From Phoronis australis (taxonomy: Eukaryota; Phoronida; Phoronidae): 42,166 bases of DNA. Positions within the stretch are counted from its first letter, which is position 1. The number at the start of each line of letters is the position of its first letter. The translations under genes and the position numbers were made by a program. The notes under the pieces were generated by a model. The model made no database searches. It saw only the letters and a list, made by a program, of their open reading frames with translations, and was not told the origin of the DNA. This document shows, one piece after another, positions 10,826 through 21,429 of the stretch. The stretch spans positions 1,636,690 to 1,678,855 of the forward strand of contig NMRA01000019.1 in assembly GCA_002633005.1 (NCBI GenBank), written 5' to 3'.

Positions 10826-11146
10826 GAGCAGACGACGGAAACGGAATCGTTGTGCCCGACACCACTGCCGGTCGCATGGGATATCGCGGGAGAGCACCTA
10901 TACTTAGCCATAGTTCCAATTCCGCCGTGTTTCGAATTTGAGACTTGAAATTGGACCTGAGCCCCCCCCNCCCCCCCGCCTCACAAACACTAAAACTGCA
11001 CACATTGAAATCTTGTTTCAGCCGTACACAATTTTAATTACCGGGGTTAATTAATAAACTCAACACTTCCCTACGTTTTTCCTGTTTTATTTTTTTGCAG
11101 CAGCCAAGGAGGGGGGTCCCCTGCCCCCCCAAAATCCTAAGTCCGC
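10826..11146 (-). repeat. G-rich dispersed repeat, inverted copy
   Basis: The reverse complement starts AGGCGGACTTAGGATTTTGG and follows the body of copy B: GTTGAGTTTATTAATTAACC, CGGCTGAAACAAGATTT, TGTGTGCAGTTTTAGTGTTT, GACCGGCAGTGG. It differs by scattered substitutions. It carries an N at 10970 inside a poly-G/C run, probably a homopolymer the assembler could not count. With copy B it forms an inverted pair separated by about 200 bases. Confidence 0.6.
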
Positions 11147-11149
11147 CTA

Positions 11150-11970
11150 TGTACTAAAATTATATTTGATGAAGTATCAGAATGTATAGTGTCGTGGTAG
11201 CGATGAAAGGTCTTGCTTTCTTCTTGTGTTGCAGCAACTGCACAAACCAATTGGTTGCACTGGTAGCAGCCTGCATCGGCGGTGCATCACAGGGTGGGTG
11301 GCGGGGGGGCTCTAGCTCTCCACTTTTTTCAGTGCTGCGCCGCCCATGCCCTGGAGTATTCAATAGGGAACAGATTCGAAATTGTTGGTTGGACATAAAA
11401 TGAACAGAGAGCTGGGAGAACTCTGTAATGAAAAGTTGGAGCCCAGGATCGTACTGGGGAATGATGGCCCCAGTCGTTGAGATCATGCACAAAACCAGGG
11501 TCCACCACCTCAACACTTGTTGTCAATGGTCAGAGGATCAACCAAAATTTGTGACGAAGGGAGTGGCTCAACATTCAATGTTTCATGAGGAATATCCCAT
11601 TGGTTTTTACCTGTTTAGCACTCTTCCCATGTACCCCCTGGGAGGGGGGTCATCAAGTATCCATTTCCCACCCTCCTGGTTTGTACCCCTCCCTTGTACC
11701 TTGGAGCAGCTCCCCAGATCCCCCAATTATGCAGTCCATGGACGTATGAAGTGTTATAAGGAACGGTAATCAGTGGCGGGTTTAGACGGGGGGCATGGGC
11801 CCGCTTAAATTCTCCCAGAACACAATGTCAAACTCTTTTTAAATAAAAGGTCATATTGTGATTTTGATTACATTGGTGTTTTTACATGGAGCCACAATTA
11901 TATTGTTTCTTTGAGCAAATTATCTGCCTACCCAAATCGTGGCAAAAACAAATGTACATAGTTTAAATAT
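11150..11970. other. Spacer with G-run repeats, no gene seen
   Basis: Small G-rich tracts (11293-11310, 11640-11650) and a MITE-like start CAGTGGCGGGTTTAGACGGGG at 11773 lie here. The open frames on the two strands (for example 11160-11516 minus, 11428-11769 plus) overlap each other and show no domain. Confidence 0.45.
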
Positions 11971-11981
11971 ATGATCACTAA

Positions 11982-11987
11982 TTTATT
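11982..11987 (-). promoter_or_regulatory. Poly(A) signal AATAAA of the collagen-EGF gene
   Basis: The plus-strand TTTATT reads AATAAA on the minus strand, about 127 bases past the stop codon at 12114-12116. This gives the gene a short 3' UTR. Confidence 0.55.
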
Positions 11988-12113
11988 GCAATTTCAGGAA
12001 AATAAGCCAAGTGATTTACAGACAGATGAAGTACAATTTCTCAGTAAGTTTTCACCACATTAATCATTCTCAAATATAAATACAGTGGTGACACATGTAT
12101 TTGAAAAAGGTGA

Positions 12114-12520
12114 TTAATACATTGTGTCAACAGCATTTGTCTCAGCAGTGACTTCCCTTTCTTCGTCAGGAAGCCTTTCCCGTTGTTGGCTCACAGAGCT
12201 GTGGGCACGACTTCCGGGCCGTGCGCGAGGAGTCACAAACGAGCTCCTCATGGACCCCGGTCTCGACGTTTCCATTCGCGGAATGCTCACCGTCTTAAAC
12301 TCTTCACCTCGCAGATCATTCAGTCCCCATATACTGCCATGCGTGCTCATGCGCAAGGCGTTGTCGTAGAGCTTTGTTTTCGATTGCTGTCTTAACCTGG
12401 CAGCACAAACGCAGATCATAATGATGAAAACAACGAGAGTGAGAAGAGCAAGCCAAGCGATGAACCCAATTATCACAGAGTCTTGCAAAAGCCCAGTTCC
12501 CATAGCGCCTGTTTGTGAAC
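12114..12520 (-). CDS. Exon 7: membrane helix and cytoplasmic tail
   Basis: The phase-1 acceptor TTTGTAG/GT leads into a short linker ([15 protein letters not shown]). A 26-residue hydrophobic helix follows ([17 protein letters not shown] through VCAA), then ARLRQQSK as stop-transfer. The 94-residue tail is rich in Ser, Arg and Pro ([26 protein letters not shown]), ends AVDTMY and stops at TAA 12114-12116. RxxS-like sites suggest phosphorylation, which is inference. Confidence 0.88.
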
Positions 12521-15500
12521 CTACAAATCACGAATTCGTCGTTAAATTTACGTCCAAACCTAACAAACACAAAAGGTGGGTGATGTATATGCTGCCAAAA
12601 TTTAAGAAACCAGGCAAATTTACAACCAATTCACTTTCCAGTCCGGCATGGCGATTGGTCAAATGTAAAATCATTTACCTCCATTGCATTGTCCTCTTAC
12701 TAACCAAAAATAGTACAGTTAGTCCCACACGCCTCGTATGAGACGCGCGCATCCCTCACAGCCTGTACTATTAAACAGAACGACTGAAACTATTTTCTGT
12801 GTAATAACCTGTTCGTATATACATTTAGACGCATTCATACATATACATATAGATATACATACATGTACAAGCAAGTGAATTAAATTCGAGCTGACCAGTC
12901 AAGCAATGGTGTCCTGTGGGATTTAAACCAGCAGCCTTGAGGGGGGCAAGCGAGGACTAAACCCAACAGGCCAAACTGTTGCAACTAAGAACGCGGAGTT
13001 TAGAAAGTCTACTGACACCTTACCCCTAAACATAGAACACTTTAGCGTCAATGGGGTTAGGCTGACACATACTTCAAGAACTGCTGTGTGTAAAACTGTT
13101 TACTCTCAGTTTTTTGAAAGTATGGCGTTATAATGTCACTAACCTGCGTTCCCCTTAAACCCTGATTCTGGAATACAGTAATAGCCTCCAGGTATGTTAG
13201 AGCACTTCTCATTGGCAGAACAAGGAGGCTTGGTTAAACATTCGTCAATATCTGAAAAACGACACAAAAGTAACAAGACAGGTGGTATGTTAATAAAACG
13301 ATGATATTGTTGAAGACTATATGGAGCTGCATTTCAATCTGTGTTACCGTTGAAATGTCAATCAAATTAGTCTCTTTGGATATGTCTCATATGTACTTTA
13401 CCGTCACAACATTTTGTTTAAGCTACAAAAAAGAACATTTGCTCCAATATCGGCTACAAAAACGCTTCGAGGACTCTTGGGAATTCGACAACTCGAAAAT
13501 CCCGAACGTAAGAAGAGCAACGCGTTGAGCTGAACTACTTCAAGAAGAGCACAATGAATCGGAAACTTGTAGGATTGGTTATTGCCGTCATATACAAGAC
13601 TACTACTTAGCGAAAAATATGTCAGGGAAATATACATGTAAACATGAAATGAAGTTGGCATTGGGAGGCAAAGCTGTAGTAGGATACGTCTACCAAGTTA
13701 ATTGGAATACATTGCCATATTTCAAGAAAATGCAACTGCAGATGCCAACAATGCAAGGTGGTGCTGTTGCCTGTGGGCACACTACTGCAAGTTTTTATAA
13801 TGATCCTCTCAGCGGCTGTGCAAGTACACAAACTACTCAAATGGATAATAAAAATGGCCATTAAGTGTCAAAGAATCATCATAAAATTGAACGGTGCTGT
13901 ACTGTCGTCTTTATAATAGAATCTAAATTGCAAATTCGTGAAAAACACCGACGAACTTAGAGGGTACCACAGTTGCCAGACTCGGACATCCTCGTCTCAT
14001 CAAGATTAGCCTACATGTTCCAAGTTTCATAATGGTCCATTGAACAGTTTTTTGGATTAGGAGGTGTTTTAGAACGAGTCAATGCGATATATCAGCGGGT
14101 GCAAATAGTATACAAATCTAATTAACTTACCAACGCATGTGCGCTTATCGTTTCCCAAGAGGAATCCATTACCACAAGAACAACTGAAACTTCCTAAGAC
14201 ATCCGAACAATTGCCGCCTGAACAGCCTCCGTTGTCTTGTAGACATTCATTGACATCTGTGATAAATAATATACAATTTACAAGGAGCGTCTGCTCCCCA
14301 AAAAACGTTTTCTTTCTTGGCGTATACGCTAGATACGGCATTCATCACGTGCCAAGGGACTAAGTCCGGAGGCACTTTTTGGTGTTGAAAATGGGTGCCA
14401 GTCACGTGTTTCTACAACCCAGTTTACGTTGCTGTGGACATGGAAAGATATGTTTATGGATAGATCTTGAATGTATTAAAAAATTTAAGAATTTTTAGAG
14501 GGACTTTATTTCATTTTTAAGGTAGTGAAACATTAAATCAAATGTAAACATTTAACTACATCATATCAAAACAGATGTCTTGCTATGTCCACAGACAGTA
14601 AACGGAACTTGCGATCCCTGCTTGAATATCCCCGTGCTCCACAATTTCATTGCAAGGCAATGGAGTTATACGCTAGGCCTAGACGTCAGACGGAAGGTTT
14701 CCATGGTTATACGATATGCGCCTGCACTTGTATTTTCTGTAAAGTGACTGGGATCGGATTTCTCTAATTATTTACGCAGGTTACATGTATGCTGGACAGG
14801 AAATTTACCTAGATGGGGAGGAACACTTACTGTCGCACGTCTTGCCGTCATCCGATAACGCATAGCCTTCTACACATGAGCATTTGTATGATCCAAACGT
14901 GTTTATGCAGACCTGGGCACAGCCGTGGTTGAAAAGGCATTCGTCGGTGTCTGAAAATGTTCCAAAAACACAGCTGATATGCCTTGTTTTCTATATACGT
15001 AGTTGCATCAATCCCAAAATTCTGTGTCAACATGTTGTTGGCAGTCAAAACAAGGTTAAAGAAGTGTCGGCAAGGGCCAAGAGCGGCACACTGTCAGGGA
15101 TCTCACTTGAAAGTCGACTAAGTAAAGCATCAAGTTCATCCCAAGACGTTAAGCAACATGAAAATATCTACTCTTCAACTCGTTGCAATGGGGCTTTTCA
15201 AACGGTTGCTCAATTTTAAGAAAGTCATGAAATCGAATTACTCCAGTTGACGCACTCAAAGCGTGTGTAGTCTCGCTGGTTTACAGTAATAGAACGAGCC
15301 CAATAATACGCTGCTCTATTTCTAGTCCTTTCTTCTAACAGATAGATATGACCCAAATAAACGAAGGTACTATAGAATAAATCAACTATTTAAATAGCTA
15401 AATGTAGAACGATGATGTAAAAACATTAAACGACGTAAACTCACCAAAAACCACAGTGTAAATAATAGTTATCTCATGTAATTTAGAAACTCGAATGAAC

Positions 15501-17536
15501 ATCAAAGGTAACGATCTAGTTACGAACTTTACAAATCCATTTGATGCAAATACCCTCTGCCAAAAACATGAACACCCGTGAATTTCCCCACAAAACCACG
15601 AAAATCAAAAGCAGGGAAGACTTTCACACTTACCTAGAATGGATATTCCCGGTGGTCCAATAGGTCCTTGGTCACCTTGGGGACCCTGATCGCCGTCATC
15701 GCCCACTGGACCCTTGTCCCCTTTTACACCAATATTGCCTTGCGGTCCAACTGACCCTGGAGGACCTTGTGGACCGGGCACTGTTGCACCAGCAATGCCC
15801 GTGTCTCCTTTTACACCAGGGGGACCCTGAGGGCCAATGGGACCTTGGTTACCAGTAGTGCCAAATGGTCCCATAGCCCCTAAAAAAAACACAATTATTT
15901 TTCAATTGGAGATAAACGCTCGTTAGAAAGGAGCCCAAATCCAACCTCAAGTCTTTCATCAAGGAAATTTTGCTGTGAGGTTAGTAGTAATTTACTCTTT
16001 TATAATTCATGGATTTTTTCTTCAACAAAAAGCACTCTTTAGAAACATTGATGCTCGTTTTTACTGTATTATGCAGTGGTAGACCCAGGATTTTTAGTTT
16101 TGGGGGGCCAAGACAGAGTATTAGCATGCATTTTGCCCGTCAGACATTCGCACCACCGAAATGCAAAATGTTTTCTAAGTCTGGTCAGCACGCCACCTGA
16201 GGTCACATCACGTGACCTAGTAACACTTCCCCCCTAGCGGCCCACGATAGTAATTCGTGGCTCATTTTCATTCCGCGGTTGAAGATGAAATATTTATTAG
16301 GCCACGACTTAGACATGTTTACAGCTCAAGTGACAAGCGTGTTTTCCTGCATATCGCTTAAATGTTGCCGATGAATTTCTGAGATGTCACCGGATGTATA
16401 CGAGATACCAACCGTCCCACAATGCCTTTAGAAAACGGTCGTAGTGCCGTAGCTGAACTCCTCCGAAATGCCTACTTGGGTGCCTTATATATGTACAATA
16501 TCTTCTTCAGTGGCAACAATTCTTAATATTGACATGAGGGCATATTATAAAGACATTTGTCCTACCTTCGTTTCCCGGTGGTCCGGGAGGTCCCGATGGT
16601 CCTGAAGCACCGTCTACACCTTGTGGTCCGGGTGGACCTGGGGGTCCTGGATCCCCCACCTGTCCTTGAAAGCCCTGGTCACCAGCATCACCCGTTGGTC
16701 CAGGTGGACCGGTGGGTCCCTGGGAACCTTGTGTTCCCTTGGGACCGGGTGGACCCTACGTCCAAGCAAAAATTACTGCTCATCAATTTGATACCATTAT
16801 ATGTGTGTTTATATTTTTCAGTCCAATGCTTAAAGAATAATCGAACACAATGACTCATTAAAATACCTTTTAACTCTCACCAAGAAATAGATTCGACATG
16901 ATCTGTAATTTTAGGAGTTTTCGCTAAACGTGCCTCTTTACAACATCCAACAATCTATAAATTTGTTTTATGAAAAGATGCGCTTGTTCTGATATGTGCC
17001 GAAATCTACCCGGCTAAAAATGTCAAGGTGGCTAAATAGTGTAAGTGGTCTGGTCTCTTTCACAGGCAATCAGGCTTGCGCAGGTCACTTGGTTGGTCAC
17101 ATTGCATGAAACGCAAACCCGTCTCCTCCTAGCGTATGCAAGATATCGCGGAGCATCTCCCTGTAGAGTTCAACAGTATCAATGAACATCGTTCCGAAGC
17201 ACGCTGCAATTTGAATGCGCGATTCCTAACCCAATGCGTGCTTCTGATATCACCCATTTTGTACTCACTATGCACGTGAATACGTGATTTTGAATACGTT
17301 GCACCATCGCCATGTAGAACAGCGATGACAAATTAGCTCCGATCTACCGTAAGTGTTGCAGGTAACAGCAAGCAAAGAAATAACACAGGCCAATAAAATT
17401 AATATCTGTAAGTTTCCGCAATGCTGAAAAAAATCCCTACCGGTGGACCTGGTGGTCCCGGAGGTCCATCTTCAACGGCATTTGTGAACGCGCAGATCAT
17501 GGCGACCAGCCAGGTACCCCAGATAGTTACTTTCAT
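12114..17536 (-). CDS. Collagen-EGF type I membrane protein, complete seven-exon gene
   Basis: Seven minus-strand exons (17536-17441, 16755-16566, 15879-15634, 14950-14831, 14256-14131, 13251-13144, 12520-12114) join with GT/AG borders to 1293 nt, exactly 431 codons with the stop. Order by residue: signal peptide about 1-20; Gly-X-Y triple helix about 24-175 (about 50 triplets, one two-residue break); calcium-binding EGF units 178-217, 218-259 and 260-295; membrane helix about 311-336; cytoplasmic tail 337-430. The first intron is phase 0 and the other five are phase 1, typical of shuffled extracellular modules. I infer a plasma-membrane protein with a trimeric collagen stalk outside and a basic, serine/arginine-rich tail inside. 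Vertebrate membrane collagens (MACITs) are type II with no cleaved signal; CCBE1 has EGF before collagen and no membrane helix. I know no named orthologue. A 5' UTR intron is possible because CAG directly precedes AATG. Confidence 0.88.
12893..12995 (-). mobile_element. tRNA-like SINE head fragment in an intron
   Basis: The reverse complement contains GTTTGGCCTGTTGGGTTTAG, similar to a Pol III A box, and CTGGTTTAAATCCCAC, similar to a B box, about 45 bases apart. That is tRNA/SINE geometry. It resembles the head of the SINE at 38069 but has no visible 3' part, so it may be a truncated copy. It lies in the collagen-EGF intron between exons 7 and 6. Confidence 0.4.
13144..13251 (-). CDS. Exon 6: EGF domain 3, lacking the last two cysteines
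   Basis: The 108-nt phase 1-1 exon encodes DIDEC, then CSANEKC and [10 protein letters not shown], matching the calcium-binding EGF N-terminal half. The usual fifth and sixth cysteines are missing: the sequence runs [12 protein letters not shown] into the stalk. Acceptor TTTTTCAG; donor GTTAGT. Either this is a genuine four-cysteine half domain next to the membrane, or a small exon between 13143 and 12521 was missed; I saw none. Confidence 0.8.
14131..14256 (-). CDS. Exon 5: calcium-binding EGF domain 2
   Basis: The 126-nt phase 1-1 exon encodes VNEC..., six cysteines and the hydroxylation pattern [10 protein letters not shown]. The codon split across the intron is A/AT, giving Asn where most calcium-binding EGFs have Asp (G/AT), a mild departure at the first calcium ligand. 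Confidence 0.9.
14831..14950 (-). CDS. Exon 4: calcium-binding EGF domain 1
   Basis: The 120-nt phase 1-1 exon encodes DTDEC followed by five more cysteines in EGF spacing. It includes the Asn/Asp hydroxylation pattern [10 protein letters not shown], a hallmark of calcium-binding EGF. The acceptor is TTTTCAG and the donor GTAAGT. Confidence 0.9.
15235..15600. other. Intron sequence, nothing seen
   Basis: This is part of the 682-base intron between exons 4 and 3. I checked both strands for another collagen or EGF exon of phase 1-1 and saw none. Confidence 0.5.
15634..15879 (-). CDS. Exon 3: collagen triple helix with one break
   Basis: This 246-nt phase 1-1 exon has an acceptor in a T-run (TTTTTTTTAG) and a GTAAGT donor. 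It encodes about 26 triplets (GAM GPF GTT ... GPI GPP GIS), interrupted once by Val-Pro after GAT. The helix ends at SIL, just before the first EGF. The charged GDK/GDD/GDQ run near the C-terminal end is typical of helix register or ligand sites, which is inference. Confidence 0.9.
16074..16170 (+). mobile_element. hAT-like MITE fragment in an intron
   Basis: CAGTGGTAGACCCAGGATTTTTAG, then a G-run and GCCCGTCAGACATTCGCACCACC, match the first 100 bases of the element at 8952. The 3' part diverges. It sits in the intron between exons 3 and 2. Confidence 0.5.
16566..16755 (-). CDS. Exon 2: uninterrupted collagen triple helix
   Basis: The exon encodes 21 consecutive Gly-X-Y triplets without a break ([12 protein letters not shown] to GPPGPPGNE). 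It has a phase-0 acceptor (ACGTAG/GGT) and a phase-1 donor (GAAG/GTAGGA). Proline at X and Y positions and the charged GPK, GDA and GDQ triplets fit a stable animal collagen helix. Confidence 0.88.
16860..17430. other. Intron 1, no further exon seen
   Basis: This intron separates the signal-peptide exon from the first full collagen exon. A stretch near 17085-17110 (GCGCAGGTCACTTGG...CATTGCATG) weakly resembles the SINE 3' end. No coding sequence is visible. Confidence 0.45.
17441..17536 (-). CDS. Exon 1: signal peptide and first Gly-X-Y triplets
   Basis: The ATG at 17536-17534 starts [15 protein letters not shown], a hydrophobic signal peptide with likely cleavage after TNA. It continues [12 protein letters not shown]. 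The exon is 96 nt and ends in phase 0 at a donor reading GTAGGG. The bases before the ATG read CATTTCAG/A, so the coding exon may itself follow a 5' UTR intron. Confidence 0.85.
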
Positions 17537-17544
17537 TCTGAAAT

Positions 17545-18540
17545 GTTTAAATGCACCTGCGTAACAAGTTTCTGTTGGCTAGAACATGATTTCCGCTGCT
17601 CCTAGACAGAATCACAACAAGAAAACAAATTAATACTTCATATATTCACGTTTCAACAATGGCGATTACCCTTGTATATCATACACTAAACCTGTCGATG
17701 CGCCGTTGCAGTAACCCTGCCACTTGTACGTGAAATAACCGACGTTAGAGCACACCCTGCGACACAACTAATACACGTGAGTAAGTGAAAAATGTATTTT
17801 AATATATTAAACTTCACGCGTTTTTACATGCCCTGTGTGAAGGTTATAAGCCTTGGTTGGAGTGCATTCTACTTGCATTTGGCTAAGATATTAACCCAGC
17901 ACAATAATCTGGGGCAATAAGAATTATCCCGTTTAAAACACGTTTAGCCTGGCGTTTACTTATGTTCACAATGATTGTGAGGTGAACGGAGTGCAATGGC
18001 TATTGAAACAATGCTAAGAATGGATAGTGTTTAATCAGTTACCTTGACACTGAGCAGAATTTAAGTGAGATTAGTTCCTGCCCCAAAAATCACAGCGGCT
18101 TTTTTGCTACGTGAAAACAGAGATGTGTAAGATAAATTAGCTTCCCGAGAAAAACTAATAACACACTTAGCGAGAGATCGCAACGAAATGGAATAAAACG
18201 AATCAAGTGATCACACAAGTTTTACTCGCTGCAAGTGTTTTCATTTAGGGAATGTCTCCCAGAATAGGTGAAATAACTGATGGGTCCTGCCATCAGGTCT
18301 TTGGTGGCCAGGCGTTCAGCGTCACTTTCAGATCCATGTTATGCGGAAGGGAGGTTTCAACCCCTGGTAAAGTGTTTTAAAGAGTTTTCACCATGACCCG
18401 ATGTCTCAAAAAGAATTTTATTAATGCATCTTAAGAGATTTAATAGTCTTTCGCATACCTGTTGCTAAGCAACAAGCCAATATATATTTCTATTTTCGAG
18501 GTTGTACGTAATGGGTGGAAGGCCGTCTCCGCCGTTTGGA
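17545..18540. other. Upstream region of the collagen-EGF gene
   Basis: Any 5' UTR exon and promoter of the minus-strand gene should lie here. I can point to no certain TATA box or initiator. No protein-coding segment is visible. Confidence 0.4.
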
Positions 18541-18558
18541 GGCACTGAAGAGTTGTAA

Positions 18559-18842
18559 CTTGTGAGGAAAGTCCGCGGTGAGCCGCCTTTTTCAGACACG
18601 AAAAGGTGCGCTTGTGGAGGCTGTAGAAACAGCAACTTGATTGAGAACGTCTCTGTGTTCAAATTTCCTAAGTACGTAAAGTTGCACAGAAATGGCATCA
18701 GTTTGCGTCACACGAGAGTGTGGAATGTCAGCGGTGCGGAATATGCGATTCAGTCGGGAGTCACACTTTGTTCGGTACATCTCAAGAAATCGTGTTTCGA
18801 CCAAACGCGAAAGCGGCGTTGCGATGAAAAACTCGCCACCTT
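18559..18842 (+). CDS. THAP-type zinc finger exon, partial gene
   Basis: The frame shows a THAP-like C2CH zinc finger: CACGGC near the start, then VFKFPKY, a tryptophan (RVW), and LCSVHLKKSCF as the C-x2-H pair with the following aromatic residue. THAP fingers bind DNA in animal regulators and in P-element and some other transposases. The exon ends at a good donor (CTT/GTAAGTG at 18843). There is no ATG in this frame and a TAA lies at 18556-18558, so the start must come from an upstream exon or the copy is broken. No clear pyrimidine-rich acceptor is visible at its left edge. I found no partner exon further right, so host gene versus transposase fragment is open. Confidence 0.55.
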
Positions 18843-18849
18843 GTAAGTG

Positions 18850-21285
18850 TATTTGAAAATTTTATAAGCAAACTGCTTCCGTTCTAGGGCGAGTGATGCC
18901 AGTACCTCGACCCCAGCCCAGATGGAGTAATACGACCCTTAGGCTTATACATGTACATGATGTTTACACCGCCTTACTCCTTCCATCATGGCAATAGTGA
19001 ATACAAAATACTGTGGCATTTGTCAGTGATTATTAAATGTCTCTTTTTGGGAATATTGACCACCAGTTGCTTTTGGCTCACATACATGTATGTCTGCAGC
19101 ATTCCCGTGCAAGTGGGTCGAGGCGGTGGAGCCAATACGGCCTCCAAGCCAACTAAAATTTGGTATGTGGGAAATCAAATTCAATGTCTAATACTTCAAG
19201 TGCTTGAGTATTATGCCGGTAACCCCGCTCGCTCAAAGTCGTCCTCGTCTTCTGATCAGCTGTGTTCCGCCATCGCAATTGATTTGTCAAGTGACCAGAC
19301 GTCTTCCACCCATTACAGCATTTGGCGACAAACTTGGAAATGACTACTTTTTTTTCAAAGTTTGTATTTTTGCACTATTTGGCATGAGAAGTGCTTTTTT
19401 AGTTAGATTTCATGGTATTCTTTTCATATTAGCTAACTGAAACCTCGAGAACTAAGAAATGGCATGGCGGGAACTCTTAAACAATCTTCCTGCTGCTATA
19501 ATAGCGATGAATTTCTACTTCTGTGCCTGACGGAAACAAGGAAAACTCTTCAAAATATCAATTGATGAGCAAGGAAGTCCTCATTCATGCAGTTCCCACT
19601 GCGAAGATGTAGCTGCGACAAAATCAGTGGCGGCCCAGCGCTGATAGGGAGAATTTCGATCCCAGTCGGTGTCAAAAGGCTAAAATTGATAGAACAATGA
19701 CAGAGGCTAGCATTAAAATTTGATTCTAGGCTTTAAGGTTTAAGAACCATTGTGTAGTAATTCAATTTATGTCCACCAAATATCTGTCGGGATCAATCAG
19801 AAGTCATTTTTGTGCTCAGATTACTCTACATACCGCCAAAAGGAAAATGTCCCTATTAATCAGGTATGGGATCTTATTACAAGCAGGACAGGTCAACAAC
19901 AAAGGGCCTTCTGCCAATTGCCACGAATCTCGTACCTATGGCGCACTCACTATCGATTTGACACTTCTACAGGTCGAGCAGTCAGAAGCTTGCTAATTCA
20001 AACACCACACTATCGTGGGTACCACAAGACAGGTTCGGGTGTTGTACGGGGACTCAACCTGCATAATTATACATGTAAAGCCCGAGACTACATGTCAGCA
20101 CCTCCAAGAACGGAGGTTTTAATTCCATAGCAACTGCGGAGAATTTAAATGCAATCAGATTGATGGTTCCGGAAGTTCGAAACGTAGGTAACACTGCAGC
20201 TGGTCTGAGGCTAATTGGGATCTTTTTTATAGGACTGATATATCGCATCTAAAACGTGAACAGTCATTTGTTTGTTATCCGTAAATAAAAAGTTCCCCTA
20301 GTCCCCTGGCATTATTGTATGAAGTATTTTTTTTACAAAGAAATAACTCCTGCGTGGGCGAGCGGAGTCGCCTCCCTAGATTCGCAGTGTCTGAGTGACC
20401 AAGCTCAGGATGGAGGGAGGCATCGCCCATTGAATACAAACAAAACAAAAGCTACACATGTCTGTGCAAACAGTAATCCTGTCTTACTACTAGGATTGAT
20501 TTTGTTTTGAAAACAAGACTACACAGTTAATAGTAAACGCTACTTTTGAGAAACAACGAGTCCACCAGTTATACCAATGTTTAATTTTCAATGTGAGTAT
20601 TCCAGGTACACGTCGTATTATATACGTCAGTCCTGAGTGATAGGCACAGACTTACGTGCTGTTGACTGGCTCTACTCATTACTACCGTACACTCTAACAA
20701 AAATCAATTCCTAGGTTAACACACGAGAAATCTAATGTGGCCAGTCTGAAGAATAAAAGCGTCATCAGTGAAGAGCGGCGTAAAATACTTACTATTCGCC
20801 GACTTTCTTTAATACTTACGCGTTTGTCTTCACAGGATTGCTACGGTCAAAATGGCCACCGCCTTAAAATTCGTCATCCACCTCGTCGAATAAAGTACTT
20901 TAGTCCACACCCTTTATCCGTTATTGTGGCCATCCATTGTCGCTCGGTGAGAAGAGAAAACATACCTAGAGCGTAGTTACATAATACCGAGAATACAAAT
21001 CTAAGGGAGCATTCATTGTGGGACGATTGATCCTTCATTTTGTGGACGCGTTTCAGTAGGAAATAGCCATACTTACTACTGAATAATACTATTTTACTTA
21101 CTGTAAAGCAAAGGGTCACATCTTTCTTACTTTGTTGTTTAAAGTTATCACTAACGGCGATTTGCATCAGAATGAAAATGCACCAATCCCTCAAAGGAAG
21201 CTGTCGGCGTCTACATGGAGTACTCCGTACGTAAGCGGGGTTCAGACCCGATTGATTCATGTCAGTGTCTTTCATGGGCGGTGCA
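18850..21285. other. Gene-free stretch
   Basis: The longest frames (18951-19343 plus, 19750-20130 plus, 20874-21275 minus) have no domain, no consistent splice borders and ordinary composition. CAGTGGCGGCCCAGCG at about 19627 looks like another MITE end. A downstream exon of the THAP gene could be hidden here, but I cannot identify one. Confidence 0.4.
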
Positions 21286-21299
21286 GGACTGAAAAAAAG

Positions 21300-21427
21300 T
21301 AAAGGCTATACCCCCCCCCCACACGGCCACCCTGTGCCGCGCCGCCCATAGGCCATGGACGCTGTAATCGGCACTAAAAAGGGGGGCTATGCGTCCCAGC
21401 CCCCGACCTATGGGTGCGCCACTGGGT
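21300..21427 (+). mobile_element. Short G/C-run MITE (GTGCGCCACTGG end)
   Basis: A C-run, GCCGCGCCGCCCATAGG, a G-run and a terminal CCTATGGGTGCGCCACTGG give an element of about 125 bp with CAGTGGCGCACCCATAGG as one inverted end. A similar G-run element lies at 36655-36750 (...CCCCCTATGGTGCGCC). It has no coding capacity. Confidence 0.45.
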
Positions 21428-21429
21428 CA

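Noticed and set aside
15605-15892. Reading the collagen frame as a single-exon ORF starting MFFLG
   Set aside because: The MFFL part is the T-run of the splice acceptor; the true exon is 15879-15634, flanked by AG and GTAAGT.
19750-20130. 126-codon plus-strand ORF
   Set aside because: Overlapped by other frames of similar quality; no recognisable motif or exon borders.
20874-21275. 133-codon minus-strand ORF
   Set aside because: No domain, no splice support, and a hydrophobic/basic mix typical of random AT-rich frames.
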